A DNA stretch of 64,000 nt from Bryoerythrophyllum caledonicum. Taxonomy: Eukaryota; Streptophyta; Bryopsida; Pottiales; Pottiaceae. Positions 35,733 through 53,367 of the stretch are shown here, piece after piece. The stretch covers positions 14,759,845-14,823,844 of the forward strand of contig OZ020524.1 of the NCBI GenBank assembly GCA_963971425.1. Direction: 5' to 3'. The position numbers were made by a program, and so were the translations under genes. The notes beneath the pieces are model-generated. The model saw only the letters and a program-made list of their open reading frames with translations, was not told the DNA's origin and searched no databases. Each line of letters opens with the position of its first letter. Within the stretch, counting starts at the first letter, position 1.

Positions 35733-36475
35733 AGGGCCGGTTTTCATTAGGCCTGGGGTCGGATGGAAGGCCGACCGGATTTGCCTTCAATCCGGTCCCA
35801 ATTCTTCCATCGGGCCCCAAATAATGTAAAGCATTGAGGCTAGATTCTAAGGCCGGATTTCAAATTCATCATCTTGGCCCTAGTCAATGTAAAGTGTTGC
35901 GGCGGGATTCTAGGGCCAAATTTCCAATTTTTAAGTATCTTAGATTTTCATAAGGCTCAACTAAAAATGATAGAACACATCAGGTTTCATATATTTACTT
36001 TATATGTTTTCTTTCCTTACTACATTTAAAATTAAAAAATAAATAAGAGTATTTACTTTATTTGACCAAATCCCTTTTTTTGGGTGCATATTAAAAGGAA
36101 GGAGTATTTTTACTTTTTCAAAATTAAAATAAAAAATAAAAAATAAATTTTCAAAATAAAAAATAAAAAATAAAAATAAAAAATAATTAATCGATGGGTA
36201 GCGATTTGAAGGATCCAACGGAGAAATCGAATTTGGCCCTAGATGGGAGTTTGGGCCACCCCAAACCTCGTCCCGATTGCTCCCTTGGGGCCGGAAGGTT
36301 TGGCGTCAAAACCATGCCATCTAAGGTAAGGTGACACGTAGGATGAAATGTAGTTCTGGCCGGCCCCAAGTATAAAGCTCTTGGGTTGGATTATTAGAGA
36401 TTGAGAGACCCTATTGGTTGAAACTTGGAGAGTTCCGCACCGGCCCTCAATCCGGCCCAAGTATAAACCGGCCCT
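35733..36475. repeat. MITE-like element with AGGGCCGGTTT ends
   Basis: AGGGCCGGTTT at 35733 and AAACCGGCCCT ending at 36475 are inverted copies. Both subterminal regions are rich in GGCCGG or CCGGCCC. The middle has an A-rich stretch of AAATAAAAAATAAA (36120-36190). The right end lies about 60 bp before the PRP4 kinase start, so the element may supply part of its promoter or 5' UTR. Confidence 0.5.
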
Positions 36476-36537
36476 TAGGGTTGTTGCTGGCGATGGCGTG
36501 ACCAAACCCTCGTCGCAAAATCTTCTGGAGGGTTTCG

Positions 36538-41475
<4,938 letters not shown>

Positions 41476-43975
41476 TGCAGTTATGCCAGCTACTGGCGTA
41501 TACATTGTTGCCTGTTTAGAAATCTAGTTGTCTCATGCATATGTAGAGAGTAGGAAGCTTTTCGTAATTCTAGAGTCTTCAGCTTCTATTGGACGAACAA
41601 ACAATTTTTTTGCTTTTTCGTTCTACATTTTCAGCTATTGATCTCAAACTCTCTGTCGTGGGTCTGCTCGTCGCGAGATATCGCCAATCCACCAATGGCG
41701 CCTGGCGAGGGTGGGCTTCTGCTGTTGTTTCAGGGCGATACCTACAGAGCATAAACTCTGTATTATTGTAAGACAACACGCTCAATGCGTTTTGCTGTCC
41801 ATCTGCTTCTGATGTCGAACATTGGCATTGTCATTTGAGTTATGTGGGTGTTTGATATCTGGTTTTTGGAAATATTCTCTTTCTTACTTGAATGAGTCTT
41901 TGTTTTGTGATTGAACACTTAGGACGTCCTAGTGATGGGTAACTTGGTATACCTTCAGCGTGGGGATTGTGTCTGGTTTCCTTTAATGTGGCATAGCAAG
42001 GTTGGATAGGATTTTAGTGTCTCTTTTATTCATATTTGCAGTGCTATGTTTATGTAACTATTGTTTATTGTGGTAGGAATCTTATTTTTGTTAAGCATTT
42101 GTTATTGTCGAGATTTCGAAGCTACAAGGATTTCTTTTTTTTGGTTTTAGGATGATGGTAGGCAGAAGCTTGTGGGGTCTGATCCACGTTCGTTCTTCAG
42201 GAATGTTTCCAGGTATTTGGCGATTAGCCCGTTTGGTGCTTTAAGCGCTAGGTAACAAAGCGGCGGGAAGGTACCCTAGTTCTTCTGAGGCTGTCCGTGT
42301 ACGTGTCTTTAGGTTTTTTTTCCTTAAAAGTCTTCCAGGCGTTGAGCGTGTTCAGTATCTTGAAGAGAGCTTGTTGCTCGCTGGTCACTGACCAACTTGA
42401 CTTCTGGGGTCATGTTGACCGGTGACATATGTAGGATCAACTTCTATTTGAGGAAATTGATACTTGCAATGGTTTATGGTTTTTTGCCAGTAAGGTAAGG
42501 CTTTTAGGGTTCTTATGCCAGTCGCTTTGCAGTTTTTACTTACAGCTTGTAGAATGTTTTAGTATGAGTCATAAGTGGTTGGATTGTATTTATGGCGACA
42601 CATGAGACTGACAATGGCTGTGGAGGTATGTGTGCTGGTTAGACTGTGGCACTTGGCTTACTTTTAATGCTATAGACAAGCTGTGGCAATATATGGACTC
42701 TTGATTTCTCTCATTTCTGCGGAATTTAGAACTATGTGGTGGGAGTTCACGGTAATGTTTTAACTCGTGCCAAAGACTGACGAGGAATGTACTTTAGGTG
42801 GCGGCGTCTTTTCTTGCGAGCACCTCGGAAGTCATGCTGCAGACTGCCTCAAATGCCAAAGAACCAGGTGAGAGTTATTCTTTGTAATTATGAGTAGTTC
42901 TTAGTTTTCATCTACTTTTTGTAATTTATGGGTTCAGTTTGTTTAAATTTGGTTGCACGTTGTGTGTTCGTTACCCTGATCATTGATGTTTTTCTACTGA
43001 TTTTAGGGATGTGATGGTTTTCTATGAGCAGACTCAGGTCGATGGCATCTACAGCAAAGGACTTTTCTTCCTCTTGAGGTATGGATCAGGTACATTATTG
43101 CTGTTTTTTTTGGTAGTAAAGAGGTTTATATATATATATATTTATGCACGAATAGCCTACCAATCACACTGGTTTTCATTGTAGAATCAATCAGATTGTC
43201 CACCTCTCAAGGGTACAATGATTTACCTATGTTGATGGAAGATTTTGTTGCACTGTCTTCGATTACATAGTTTTCACTGTATCCGGAGCTGTTGAAATGT
43301 CTTTTTCTCCGTGTTCTCGTCCGCATCCTTAGACTTGTCGATGCACATGAAGGCTGGTTTCTCTAGTGGCTTGCGAAGAGTATTATTGCAAATCATGAAG
43401 GAAACAACACCGTATTAGCGTATTACATTGGTTCCGGAATGTTCTTAGTTCAATCTTGTCCTGTCCAGGCATCGTGATGAATGTTTCTTTTCTTGTCTGA
43501 CGGATTGTTCTTATTTTCCACACGTTCTCATATAGAACACTAAATACATTTATTTTCCTTTATTTTCCTTTATTTTCCTTTCGAAGTGTCCTGAAGTGTG
43601 AATCGGTTGCTCTGCCCCAAGTAATTCGGGTGCAATTAAGACTTTTAGTTGGGAGACACTCTTCTATATATCCTAATGGGTTTTTTGGTTGTGATCATGA
43701 GTAATGTCGAAAATCAACCACTTGTGGAGTTGTGTTCACTTTCATTTTCGTATCTGCTATTTAGTTAACATATCTCTACTCTTATATTTGGGTTTTTAAT
43801 AGTTAACTAAATATGCATTTCCCTGCCAATTCCCTTGTTGTCCCCAATGGGCATTTAAGTTACTGTCCCCATAAGTCCCCCTTGTCCTCAAATATGCTGC
43901 CCAGTTTTTCTTTCAAGTCCTTAATTGTGGTTGCCGAGATTGTGGACATGGCTTCACTTGACGGTGGCTTCACAT
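41476..43975. other. 3' region of PRP4 kinase, no further gene established
   Basis: Composition stays gene-like to about 43100, and plausible splice sites exist (AACCAG before GTGAGAG near 42869; TTTTAG near 43006). Frames between them are broken by stops, so this may be 3' UTR introns or a non-coding transcript. A (TA)n run lies at 43128-43141. An 11-bp TTTATTTTCCT array (about 3 units) lies at 43549-43580. Confidence 0.35.
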
Positions 43976-45056
43976 GGTGACCCTGGGTGGCTTCACTTGG
44001 TGAGGTTACCACAATTATATAAAGACATGTAAATGGTTTTTAACCCCTTAGGTACCAAGGCAGTTTTACACCAAAAACACTTCAAAATTAATGGATTCTA
44101 GTGCAATGAATAAAGAAGGTAACAAAAACTTTTATTTTTAGTTCTGACCATAGGATCTCAATAAAGGCTTATTAAGTAATACATGTACAAAATTTCATAA
44201 ACTTTGACCGCACGGATTGAAAGATTATAGTGTTTGAAGTCAAGCAAATGGTTCATTTTCTTCCCTGCGTTTAGTGGATCAGCAGACTTTGACTTCAGTT
44301 GGTGTCAAAAAATTTCACTACACAAGGTCTAAATCTATTACCATCTTGTTAAGCATGATGTTAGCTCCTTACACACCAATTTTTAGAGGTAGAGAGAGGG
44401 TGTAGCATATTCAAAACAAGTGTGCAGGGAGTGGAGGCTCGAAATTTGTTAATTCACACTTTAATTTTTTTTTAACTTAATATGTTTTTGATTGAAAATC
44501 CGAATGGTTAATAAGAAGGTTTACATTACATGTTGTGGAATAAATAAAAAGTGAAAAATATGAAGATCTCTAGGTTTTATGTGGAAAAGAAGAAGTTTTT
44601 TTGGTACCTTGCCCGACAATGAGTGACAATGTGTGAAAATGTTTGACTTGGGTTGGTATGCTATTTTTCACTAAAGACAAGAATTTTTTTTGACAACATG
44701 AAGGGAAATAATATTACTTGCGAGTACTGAAAATCTCACTTTCAATAGAGTGTCCTATCAAAAGTTTTTGGAGGTGCCCGAGGTGGCCGCCCTCCCCATT
44801 TGAAATTCAAAATCCTATAACTTTTTCATCAAATGTCCTATTTAGGAAAAAATTGTTTTCCCACTAAGGTCTTGGTAATGCCCTTCTATGGTAAGAATTT
44901 CAAAGATGAATGTTTGAAATTGACAGCATAGGAACCTGACCGAATTTTCAAAAAGCCCGTTTTGGACACTTGGTCCTTTAGGGGTTAAGGTGACCCTAGG
45001 TGGCTTCACTTGGTGAGGCTACCACAATTATATAAAGACATGTACATGGTTCTTAT
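43976..45056. repeat. About 65-bp direct duplication flanking a family T element
   Basis: GGTGACCCTGGGTGGCTTCA through ATATAAAGACATGTAAATGG (43976-44039) recurs with a few changes at 44989-45056, directly on the other side of the TTAA element. It is much longer than any transposon target duplication, so the element most likely landed inside or between units of a pre-existing tandem repeat. Confidence 0.7.
44040..44988 (+). mobile_element. TTAA-flanked element, copy D, complete (family T)
   Basis: TTAA at 44040-44043 and 44985-44988 enclose a 941-bp core with CCCC and GGGG ends. It is nearly identical to copy C at 31507 apart from small indels. It is non-coding. Confidence 0.85.
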
Positions 45057-45921
45057 GTTCTAGTATATTTTGCAAGTGGATAGATTTAGCATGAAATTAG
45101 TTGAATCTTGTCTAACAATGAAATTTTGAAATAAAATGAATGTATCAAAATTTTCCATGACTATGTTTCATCAAAACCACTCATGGACTGCTTAGTCTAC
45201 TTCTAAGAGCAAAAAGGAAAACTAAATTCACCATTTTCATTACCAACAGGGAGATGTTTTAAAATCATAAGCTCAAAAATTTCATAAACTTTGATTCCAA
45301 AGATTGAAACATTACAACCTTGAAAGTAAAAAAAGTGATCAGAGAACTCTAACTTCAGCTGGTGTCAAAGTTTTGCACTAAACAAAAGTTCTCAGCTTTA
45401 CACCATTATAATGTATGGGATGTTTCTTCTTTGTACACTCATCCCTCTCATAAGTTATACCTATCACATGGTACTAGAAGAGCCTGTGTCCTCTGGATAC
45501 AAAGTTGGTTTGTCTTAAGTACACTTTCCCGTCTGTGTCCCTTCAAGATGCCGCCTCTCCGCCCCCTCTGTCACTGTCCCCTTCCCCCTCCCCTTCCCCC
45601 TCCCCTGTTCCGGTCGCCCGTTCCCTAAAACCATGAATCCAAATATTGATACATTTGCCATCTTTTTTTGGAGGTTTATATATGCTAAGAAAAAAGCTTT
45701 GTTGTTGAAACATGGCATTATTAAAGCTATAAAATAAAAGCCTCAAAGCAAAAGCCTGTAAAATAAAAGCCTCAAGGTAAAAACATGAAAATCTTCCCAT
45801 AACGTGAATAAGCTGATGGCATGGACTAACTCATGCACGGACGGAAACCAATACTATTATTAATATAGATAATGCCACTAACTTACAACATCAGCTAACT
45901 ATATTCTTGTGCATCTAGTAA
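45057..45921. other. Intergenic DNA with a diverged family T fragment
   Basis: The segment 45220-45400 (AAAATTTCATAAACTTTGATTC, GATTGAAACATTACAACC, CTTCAGCTGGTGTCAAA) follows part of the TTAA family at low similarity. A C-rich CCCCTTCCCCCT run lies at 45575-45606. No gene is seen. Confidence 0.4.

Positions 45922-46001
<80 letters not shown>
45922..46001. repeat. (TAG)n microsatellite, the 3' tail of LINE copy B
   Basis: About 26 TAG units. On the minus strand this is (ACT)n and it begins four bases after the stop codon of the restriction-like endonuclease frame. That position makes it the terminal tandem repeat of the LINE rather than a chance microsatellite. It also marks the element's true 3' end. 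Confidence 0.85.
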
Positions 46002-46004
46002 TGT

Positions 46005-46500
46005 TCATGTTGGGTCGTACACTATTGGAACGGGTTGTTTGTTTTCTAAGTGCCGTTTATGAATTAGTATGGACATGGCATGGTGTGTGGCTATGATATT
46101 TATATTTTTGAAGGTGTGACGGATGGAGGTGAGAGGGACATTAAATGGTTTGTTCAATTCTATCATTGGTGGTACGTGTGTTGAGGCTCTTGTCCCTCCA
46201 GTTACAATGATGATTGGATGAACTTTCCATCTGTGATTAATTAGTGGTTGGTATTTATTCATTTTATTTGTTATTGTTTGCGGTGAAAATTTGTCGTTAC
46301 AGTATGCAAATTCAATGAATTGAATGGTTATTTCCGAGTTGATTGCATTTGGTGGGATGGCATTGAGTGGTAGGCCTTTGACGCATAGTAGGTCCGGTTT
46401 GAATCGAACATTGCATAAACATCTTTGCAAGTTGCATGTGCTTGGCAATAACCAATTTTGGACTGTGTTTTATGGTGGTTCATTGTGGAATATTCCAGCG
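46005..46500 (-). pseudogene. Restriction-like endonuclease (RLE) domain of LINE copy B
   Basis: The frame at 46448-46005 is open for 147 codons and ends in TGA directly before the (ACT)n tail. It contains RFKPDLLCVKG, then ITIQFIEFAYCNDKFSPQ and MNKYQPLI. This is the PD-(D/E)xK arrangement of RLE domains in R2, CRE and NeSL elements: a PD pair, a second acidic residue in a hydrophobic strand, then K..KYxPL. Upstream (about 46450-46500) the same domain continues in another frame (NAGIFHNEPP). In target-primed reverse transcription it would nick the target strand. It follows the CCHC knuckle seen in both copies B and C, so it belongs to the LINE. Confidence 0.75.
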
Positions 46501-46610
46501 TTCATGATGGTGTAGCATCTAGCAGTTTTTAGAGGAAAATAGTAGTTTCCTAATTTACCATGCTGCTTCGTTATGTCGTTTAGTGATTAATGCATGTATG
46601 TGAGGCTGTT

Positions 46611-46669
46611 GGCATTTGAGGAGGATGTGGAGCCATGTGTCGGGGTCATTCAAGTCGCAAATTGGGCAT
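46611..46669 (-). other. CCHC knuckle of LINE copy B
   Basis: The sequence reads CPICDLNDPDTWLHILLKC, spaced C-x2-C-x9-H-x4-C. It lies between RNase H and the restriction-like endonuclease. The same motif with the same spacing is at 62449-62505 in copy C, which ties the two copies together. Confidence 0.8.
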
Positions 46670-46897
46670 GTGTTGTTGGGGAATCGTTCATGGCCAAAGA
46701 ATAGTTATTTTTTAGCATTACCCATGTATTGGCCCGTACGGAATTTAATGAGGCATGTTGTTTGAGCATCCATGATAGTAGGATTGTTCCAAGAATTGGT
46801 AGATAATGATGTGTCAATGTCTTTATTGTTTATCCATTTTTCTATGTTTGGGGATTTTCGGCAATGACTTCCAGGTTGTTTGTTCACACATGTTTTA

Positions 46898-47460
46898 TCA
46901 AATGTTTGTTTGAAAACCGTATGGGGCCTTTGTTTGGTGTTTCACCAATGTTGTGCCACGAATATTTTTGATAATAGTAAGGTGTGGGATGTGTTGTTTG
47001 GAGGCATTTTTTTGCGGTTTGTTACTTCCTTCTTTAGCTAATATATCTGCTTGTTCATTTCCTAAGATGCTAGAATGAGCTTTGACTTTTAATAGTGTGA
47101 TAGGTTGTGTTCTTTGTATGGATAATTCTATCATTGATGTTAAGATGGCTTGGTCTCGGCGGTTGTGGTGAGTTGTTGGGTGTCTATTGTGCATATTTAT
47201 GAGATATAGTATATTGAGACAATCAGTAAATATATATGCGGGCTCGTTTGGAAATTTTTGTTTATGGTTTTGAGGGTTTTGTAAATAGCCATCATTTCTG
47301 CTCTTGGTATGTTTTGTAGTCAAGGTAGTTTTTTGGAGATGTTAAGTTCTTTGGTAATGTTATGGACACCATAGCTTGCTATTTGACTTTGCCAATTATG
47401 AGGATTAATTTCAATTGGTTCTTTAAAAGAACGGTCTGGGTAGTAATAATGCTCAAGGTT
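46898..47460 (-). pseudogene. RNase H domain of LINE copy B
   Basis: The pieces are PDRSFKEP (first Asp, near 47430), RAEMMAIYKTL (Glu, near 47300), IFTDCLNILYLI (second Asp, near 47235) and KVKAHSSILGNEQADILAKEG (near 47050, last catalytic residues; motif given in part as GNEQADILAKEG). A frameshift and a stop separate the pieces. The fold would degrade RNA in the RNA-DNA hybrid made during retrotransposition. Confidence 0.8.
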
Positions 47461-50115
47461 GAATTGGAGGGGGGAGTCCAAGTTGTATGTTGGAAGGAAT
47501 GAAGTGGAGTTGGTTTGGTATTGTGTACTTGGAAATTTTAGTTTAGAGCAATGTTTGTTTTGGTTGACTCTTATTTGTATGGGGTTTGGTGGAGCGTAGT
47601 TGATATATACCTTTCCAATGCCTAGATTGTGTATTGTGTCTTGTAGATTGTTTAATTGGTCGTTATTACCTATGGTGTTGTTTTGATGGTATATACATAT
47701 TATTTGTAGCCTTGAGGGTTCTGTTTTTTGTTTATGTGTTTCATTTTGGAGAGTGGAATTAGTGTATTTTATAGTGTCTGCATCAAAAAGCGTAATGATG
47801 TGAGCATCTGGGAATGGTCGAGTTGTTGGGGTTGGATTTTGGTACCAATCTTTGTCCGATGTAACTATGAAGGTAATATTGTTAGTGTTTTGTTGTACAG
47901 CTAGTCTAGCCCAATGGATGGCTTGATGTGTATCTTTGTTAGTGTGTGCATGTGCGACTCCAATACCTTTCCATTTCTATTCAAATGCTTTTCCAAGGGA
48001 TCCAAAGACTTTGTCTTGGATAAAAGGGGAGAAGATTTTATTGTTGTGGGGCATCTTAGTGGGGAGGAGAAATATGAGTGTTCAATTTTAAATAAGGATG
48101 TTATTGATTGTAGGATTTCAGTTAGAAGTGTGTATTGTGCGGTTGTAAGTGAGCTTGTTTTTTATTTTGTTGGTATATGTTTTTGATGAAGCCACATTAC
48201 TTCAATTTCAAATGATTGAATAAGTGGTTCTAGAATTGTGGTATTGTTAATTGATTGATGATATTGGTTTCAAAGCCATTTTAGTCTTTCCGTATTTATG
48301 GTTGCGAGGAGGCGGCCTGTGTTTTCATGTATAAGTGCATTGTCATTATGTACTACTATAGTGGGTGTATTGACTTTAATATCTGTATCCGAATTACTTT
48401 CATTGGTAGAGATATGTAATAGTGGGATGATTGTGGGTGGGTGGACATATCGGGTGTCTTTTATTTGTGCTTGTGGATGATGTGCCTCAATTATTGTAGC
48501 ATATTGTTTGTGTTGTTGTTGTTGGTAGGAATTGATGAGGCATGAGACGTTGTGGTTGGTTACGGTTGAGTTATGCTACGGGAAGAGATTATTCTGGGGT
48601 TGCTATTTTGTGTATTGAGCGTTGTTGTTTGTTATCCATTTGCATAGAAAGGTAGTGTCATTTTTTGTAATGTTATTGGAGTCTATGTATTTGCAAGTTT
48701 TGTGGCTTTGTATGATGGTGGTTGGATACGATGTGGGATTTTTAATGATATGTGTTGGAGAAGGTGGTGATGTGGAGTTGTTGTGTGGCAACATTAGGTG
48801 TAGTAACATTATGGTTGGTGATAGGTTTGTGTTGTCTGTAATGATGTATTTATTTTTCAGTGTTTTAGGTGGGTGGTGCATTGAGCAAGGGTTATTGCAT
48901 TGTAGGAGGCATGTTGGATGGCAAAATAATTGTTTGGCAATGTTAAGTGCGGTTTTAATAAGTTCTGTAGGGGTGGTGTGGAATGTTTTAAATTCATTGT
49001 TATCCATTAGATTTGTGCCATTGGGAAGGGTGATATGTTGGAGTTTGGTGATATTGTATAGAAGAAGCTTTTGTAGTGATTTATTTGAGAGTGAGTAGTT
49101 AAGTCTAGGTAGATTATCGGCTTCCTTTGTCCAATTAATTTCTAGAGGCGAGGGTTTATGAAGAAAGTTTTTGAGGGAGCTACGGAGATGGACACCAACG
49201 TGAATTTTTAGCAAGTAGATTGTGCGGGTGATAGGGGATCAAATACAATCTTGTTTTTTAATGTGTGGTAGGAGTTATGAGCCTCCGTATGTGGCTAGTA
49301 TAAATTTTATGAGTCCATTGTAAATTATTCCTATTCTTCCTCTCTCATTGAGTGCTTCAAGTAGTTGTTCGCCTATGCATATAAACTATACATTTTTGAG
49401 TGAGAAGGCATCTAATCCGTATAATTTTTTTGGTAGTTGGGTAATTATATTGGACATGCATTTTGGGAGGCCGTAGATTGTTTTATGTAATGCTATTATT
49501 TTTTTGTCTGATTTCTTCATGGATTCTTCATGGCGGGCATGGCGTATGGTACTCAGTAGAAGCTATAAGCTATGCCAGCGCGAGTAATTGTTTCTGCCAA
49601 GTGTATTTTTTGCTTCATGGTGCATGGGCATGTTATTATGTCTTTACATTGATTTATTAGTTTAGTGGTTGTGGCATGTATTTGTATGTTCCATTTAGGG
49701 AGGCTACTAGGTGTGATCCAAGGTGTATGCCTCATTTTGATGAAGTGTGGGTATAGGTTGGTTGCGGAAGTTAGTGTTAGCTGCTTGTAGGTATGCTTTA
49801 AAGGTTAAAGGATTCATTTTTGAATTGTTAGGGCAACCGATTAGTGCACACTTGACAACACCAACATCCATATCCGTCCATTTGCAATATCTATCCAATT
49901 TGTTAAGTTGTATTTGTATGGATTTTGAGTTGGGCCGATAAGGCGGCGAGGTCATCGACATATGCCGTGGAGTTGAGGGTAGTTTTTGATGTTTTGGATG
50001 TATAGCCATTATTGCTTCGTTGCATCCATCTAAGTAATGGTTTTAAAAATATAACAAATAGGTAAGGACTTAGTGTGTCTCCTTGGATTGTGCCTTTATG
50101 TATTGGGATAGGGTC

Positions 50116-50480
50116 AGTTTTAACGGGTATTTAACAAAATTTGGACAAAATCACCATTTGTGGACCGATTAGACTCTGAATTCTTATTGGCTGCCAGCCG
50201 ATGCTTCTCTTTGGATGGAAATTTGAAACGGTCATAACTTACTCAAATTTTGTCCAAATCAAGCTTATGAGGTGTTTATTGACATCTACATTTTCCGTAG
50301 ATGACAAAAAAAAATCTCATGTGCTCCATTTGGATATAAAATGAGTGAGTTAGGCACTTTAGAAGATTATTGATAAGACGCTTTGGCAGCTCTTGGCTGG
50401 TAGCCGACCACTATTTCTGGACTTTCATTTGTCTATATTTTGTGAAATATCCATTTTTTGCCAAAATGTTCTCCAGTGAT
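50116..50480. other. About 365-bp insertion inside the RT of LINE copy B
   Basis: The RT frame runs GNIYSQSP (ending near 50485) and resumes at PIPIHKGTIQGD (near 50110). In copy C these segments are separated by only about 15 residues. The inserted DNA is AT-rich, with two similar halves around GGCTGCCAGCCGA (50188) and GGCTGGTAGCCGA (50397). I find no clear terminal repeats, so its nature is unknown. Confidence 0.5.
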
Positions 50481-51675
50481 CAAGGTGGGTGATTGTGAGT
50501 ATATGTTACCAATAAGTGTTATTGCATCAAGTGGATAGCCTAGGTCTTTCATAATTGCGAGAAGTCTAGTGTAATCAATAGACCCAAAAGCATTTTTGAA
50601 GTCTATATATAGAATATATATCTTGGTTTATAAATTTAGTGTCTTCAAGGGCTGCAATGAGGGTTTGTATTTGTCTGCCTGTGCCTTTTTTGCTCAAAAG
50701 CCCACTTGACTATTGTGTAGGATGCGATGTTTATTGCCATATGCGGAGATTATAGATGTCAATGTGCTGGTAAATAACTTGTATATAGTATTAGCAAGCG
50801 CAATTGGTTGGTAGTTGAGGAGGTATGAAGGATCTCCTTTTTTGTATAGTAGGATTGTAAGGCTCGTTTTCCACGATATAGGTATTTGTTTTTGTTTGAT
50901 AGCAGTGTTGGAAAAATAGGAATAAAAGTTTATGGAAAGAATGAGGCATGTTTTTGAAAATGCAGTTAGGGATTTTGTTGGATCCGAAAGTTTTATAGTT
51001 GCCTAAATTTTTTAGGGAAATGCCAAATGTTTCTTGATCGAAGTATTTGTATAGTGGTGTTTGTTGTTCGCTACGTTTTTCTAATGTAAAACCATCAAGG
51101 TCATGCCACGGGTATTGCCTCATGGCACATGTGCAGTTCGAGGGGTGTTGTAGTTGGTAGTAGCATGTGGGGGACGGTGGAGAGATGAGAGAGGAGTAGC
51201 TCCGTGAAACCTGGTGAGGAGGGGTTTAGGTGTTAGGCAAAAACGCGAAGCACAAGGCAATGAGAGAGGCTGGGTCTCATTGCAAATCCCGTTGTGCACC
51301 TCGTTTTGTTGCTAGAAAGGTGTTTCTAGGATGTGTAGAAGTGTTGGCAGGGATTGCAAGATCTTGATATGTTGTCACAAGTTTGAATGGGCGGCAAAGG
51401 ATCTAGCACTAGTATGGGAGAGTAGATCTGAAGTGGGGCTCTGTGTTGGCCGAGATCTAGCTCTAGGTCCTGCACTACCCACGTCAAACATGCACAAGTA
51501 GATCTAGATCTGGATACCATACCACAACTAGAAACATCACACCAATCACCTCCTCAACTAGGACACAAACATACACATGAAGACCAATTACTGCCCATAA
51601 TATGCACGAGACCAACGCCAAGATACAAGATCTGCCCTCAAGATTCAACACTCCCAAGGACCAGCTAAGTTTCAT

Positions 51676-52890
51676 ATGTGTATTACGTACTTAGAAAAGT
51701 TTCAATATTGCTTTTACAAACTTCGTAGAAATATGCTAGTGACTGCTGATGTTGTTATATTCATGCCTAATCTCTATTACAAGAAGCCACAAAGCTGCCA
51801 CAGAACGAGAAGATCAGCACCAGAACGCAAGGTACAATGCAGGGAGCAACAACACATGTGGAAGATCACCAAGTCACCTGCGACATTAACAACACATCAA
51901 CGTCAACACTCTGCAACCAAAGAAACCATCACCAAACGCAAGACATACAACAACAACGACGCAACACCCCCCGTGGCCAAGGTACGTTTCCCAACCTCTC
52001 ACCTAACCATTATCTGCTTGCTATTACATGCCATAAAAAAAAAACGCGAACTCTTTAGCTGGACAGCGAGCAGTAGAGGGATATGCCGACATGACAAGGA
52101 GGAGCTGAACAGAGACACAACACCAAAATATGAGAACCCACCGAAATCAGAAATGAAGGAAGTACAGTTCTCTAGACTCCACAACTTGAGAAGCCTTAGG
52201 CAACACACCCCAACAAGCTCTACACACCAACACCAACATACAAACAAGACCTCAAGACAACACACACAACCAAGATATGAGCACATCCAAGTAAGTGTCC
52301 TCACCAACTCATCATTTTTGCCCTCCTTCGTTTGCAAGTCTTTACTAGGTAACATGAACAATGCGAAACGCACACGTAACCACCACCAACTGTTGCTGCA
52401 ACAAAACCCTAGCCGGCACAACATTCCCAAAAAAGTCAAATCTATTATAGATCAAGATCTAAACTTCCACATACAAGATCACAGCCGTCAAGGTGTATTC
52501 GAACGACACTACGCAGGAGCCAGCCCTAAACGACCACAAGATCAAAAACATCGACGTTCATCGAACACAACGACATCCACCAAATGGCAACCCATCACAA
52601 GGTATATAATGCGCTCCTACCCATCTTTCAAATCCTCTCACTTTGCTCTACTGCGCAGATGCATTCCCTCTGCCCTTGGAAAACAAGGACCCACTTTCAC
52701 AACTAGAGGGGGGAACACATACCTGCGAGGAGACCTACGAGAGGGAGATCGGACACTCTCACAGAAGACGCGCTGCATTTGTGAAGGACCCCTCTCCTTT
52801 ATCTTTCAGAATATTTTGTTGTGTGCTTTCATCATTCCAAACCTAGCTATGACTAACTTGTTGTTGTTGCATTCCCACCAGATCGCCTAA
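51676..52890 (+). other. 404-codon open frame in the LINE leader, probably not a protein
   Basis: The frame is open but the predicted product is rich in His, Gln, Thr, Asn and Arg. It has no hydrophobic core pattern, known motif or homologous stretch elsewhere in the window. The DNA is A/C-rich, which lowers stop codon frequency. It lies where a 5' UTR of the LINE would be. I keep it only as an open frame of unknown meaning. Confidence 0.2.
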
Positions 52891-53367
52891 GTCCTGCGCA
52901 ACATAGCAGAGCTGGCCAGATTAGAAGACAACACTCTTATACAATACAGAAGAGCAACACCAACGTCAACGCTAGACAAAGACGAAGGACGTACCAGTCA
53001 ATCTCGGCGGACCAGCAACCTCCACAAACTTGAAGAACTAGGGAGCCCTCCCACGCGACTGCTCCCTGCAGCCCACACAGACGAAGGAATCGATTAGCAA
53101 GACCCCGACAAAACAAGAACCCACAGAGGCAGTGGTCGAGAGCAGCAATACTTCGGCAAGCCAACGGCCAACGACCATACAAAACCGGACGTGCTCGGCG
53201 CAGGTGGAGATCTACCGACCGAAGACACGAGATCACAGAAGCGGCAGCCCAGCGGCGCAGGTGTATTGACTAGAGACGTAGTAACAGGCGCGAGACTGAA
53301 GGTTCGCTGCGCGAGTACACAACAAGTCCGCTACACGCAAACTCGGAAGCAGTAGGCCAACAATCCT

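Larger units (their letters stand above)
45922..51200 (-). mobile_element. Dualen/RandI-like LINE, copy B, 5'-truncated, with intact 3' end
   Basis: Read on the minus strand from 51195, it holds: the end of the pre-RT region (CTCAMRQYPWHDLDGFT, near 51120), RT motif 1 (KNLGNYKTFGSNKIPN), motif A (DFKNAFGSIDYTRLLAIM near 50590-50540, Asp present), an insertion at 50116-50480, GTIQGDTLSPYLF (near 50100-50060) and YVDDLAAL (near 49950). Next come the linker (48600-49214), the middle domain (FGSLGKAF, KWKGIGVAHAHTNKDT, about 47900-48010), RNase H (46898-47460), a CCHC knuckle (46611-46669), a restriction-like endonuclease (46005-46500) and an (ACT)n tail. Multiple frameshifts and stops make it inactive. 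ORF1 and the APE domain are absent by truncation. Confidence 0.85.

Noticed and set aside
42800-43090. Further exons downstream of PRP4 kinase
   Set aside because: Plausible splice sites exist but joined frames run into stops and the kinase already ends normally at 41475.
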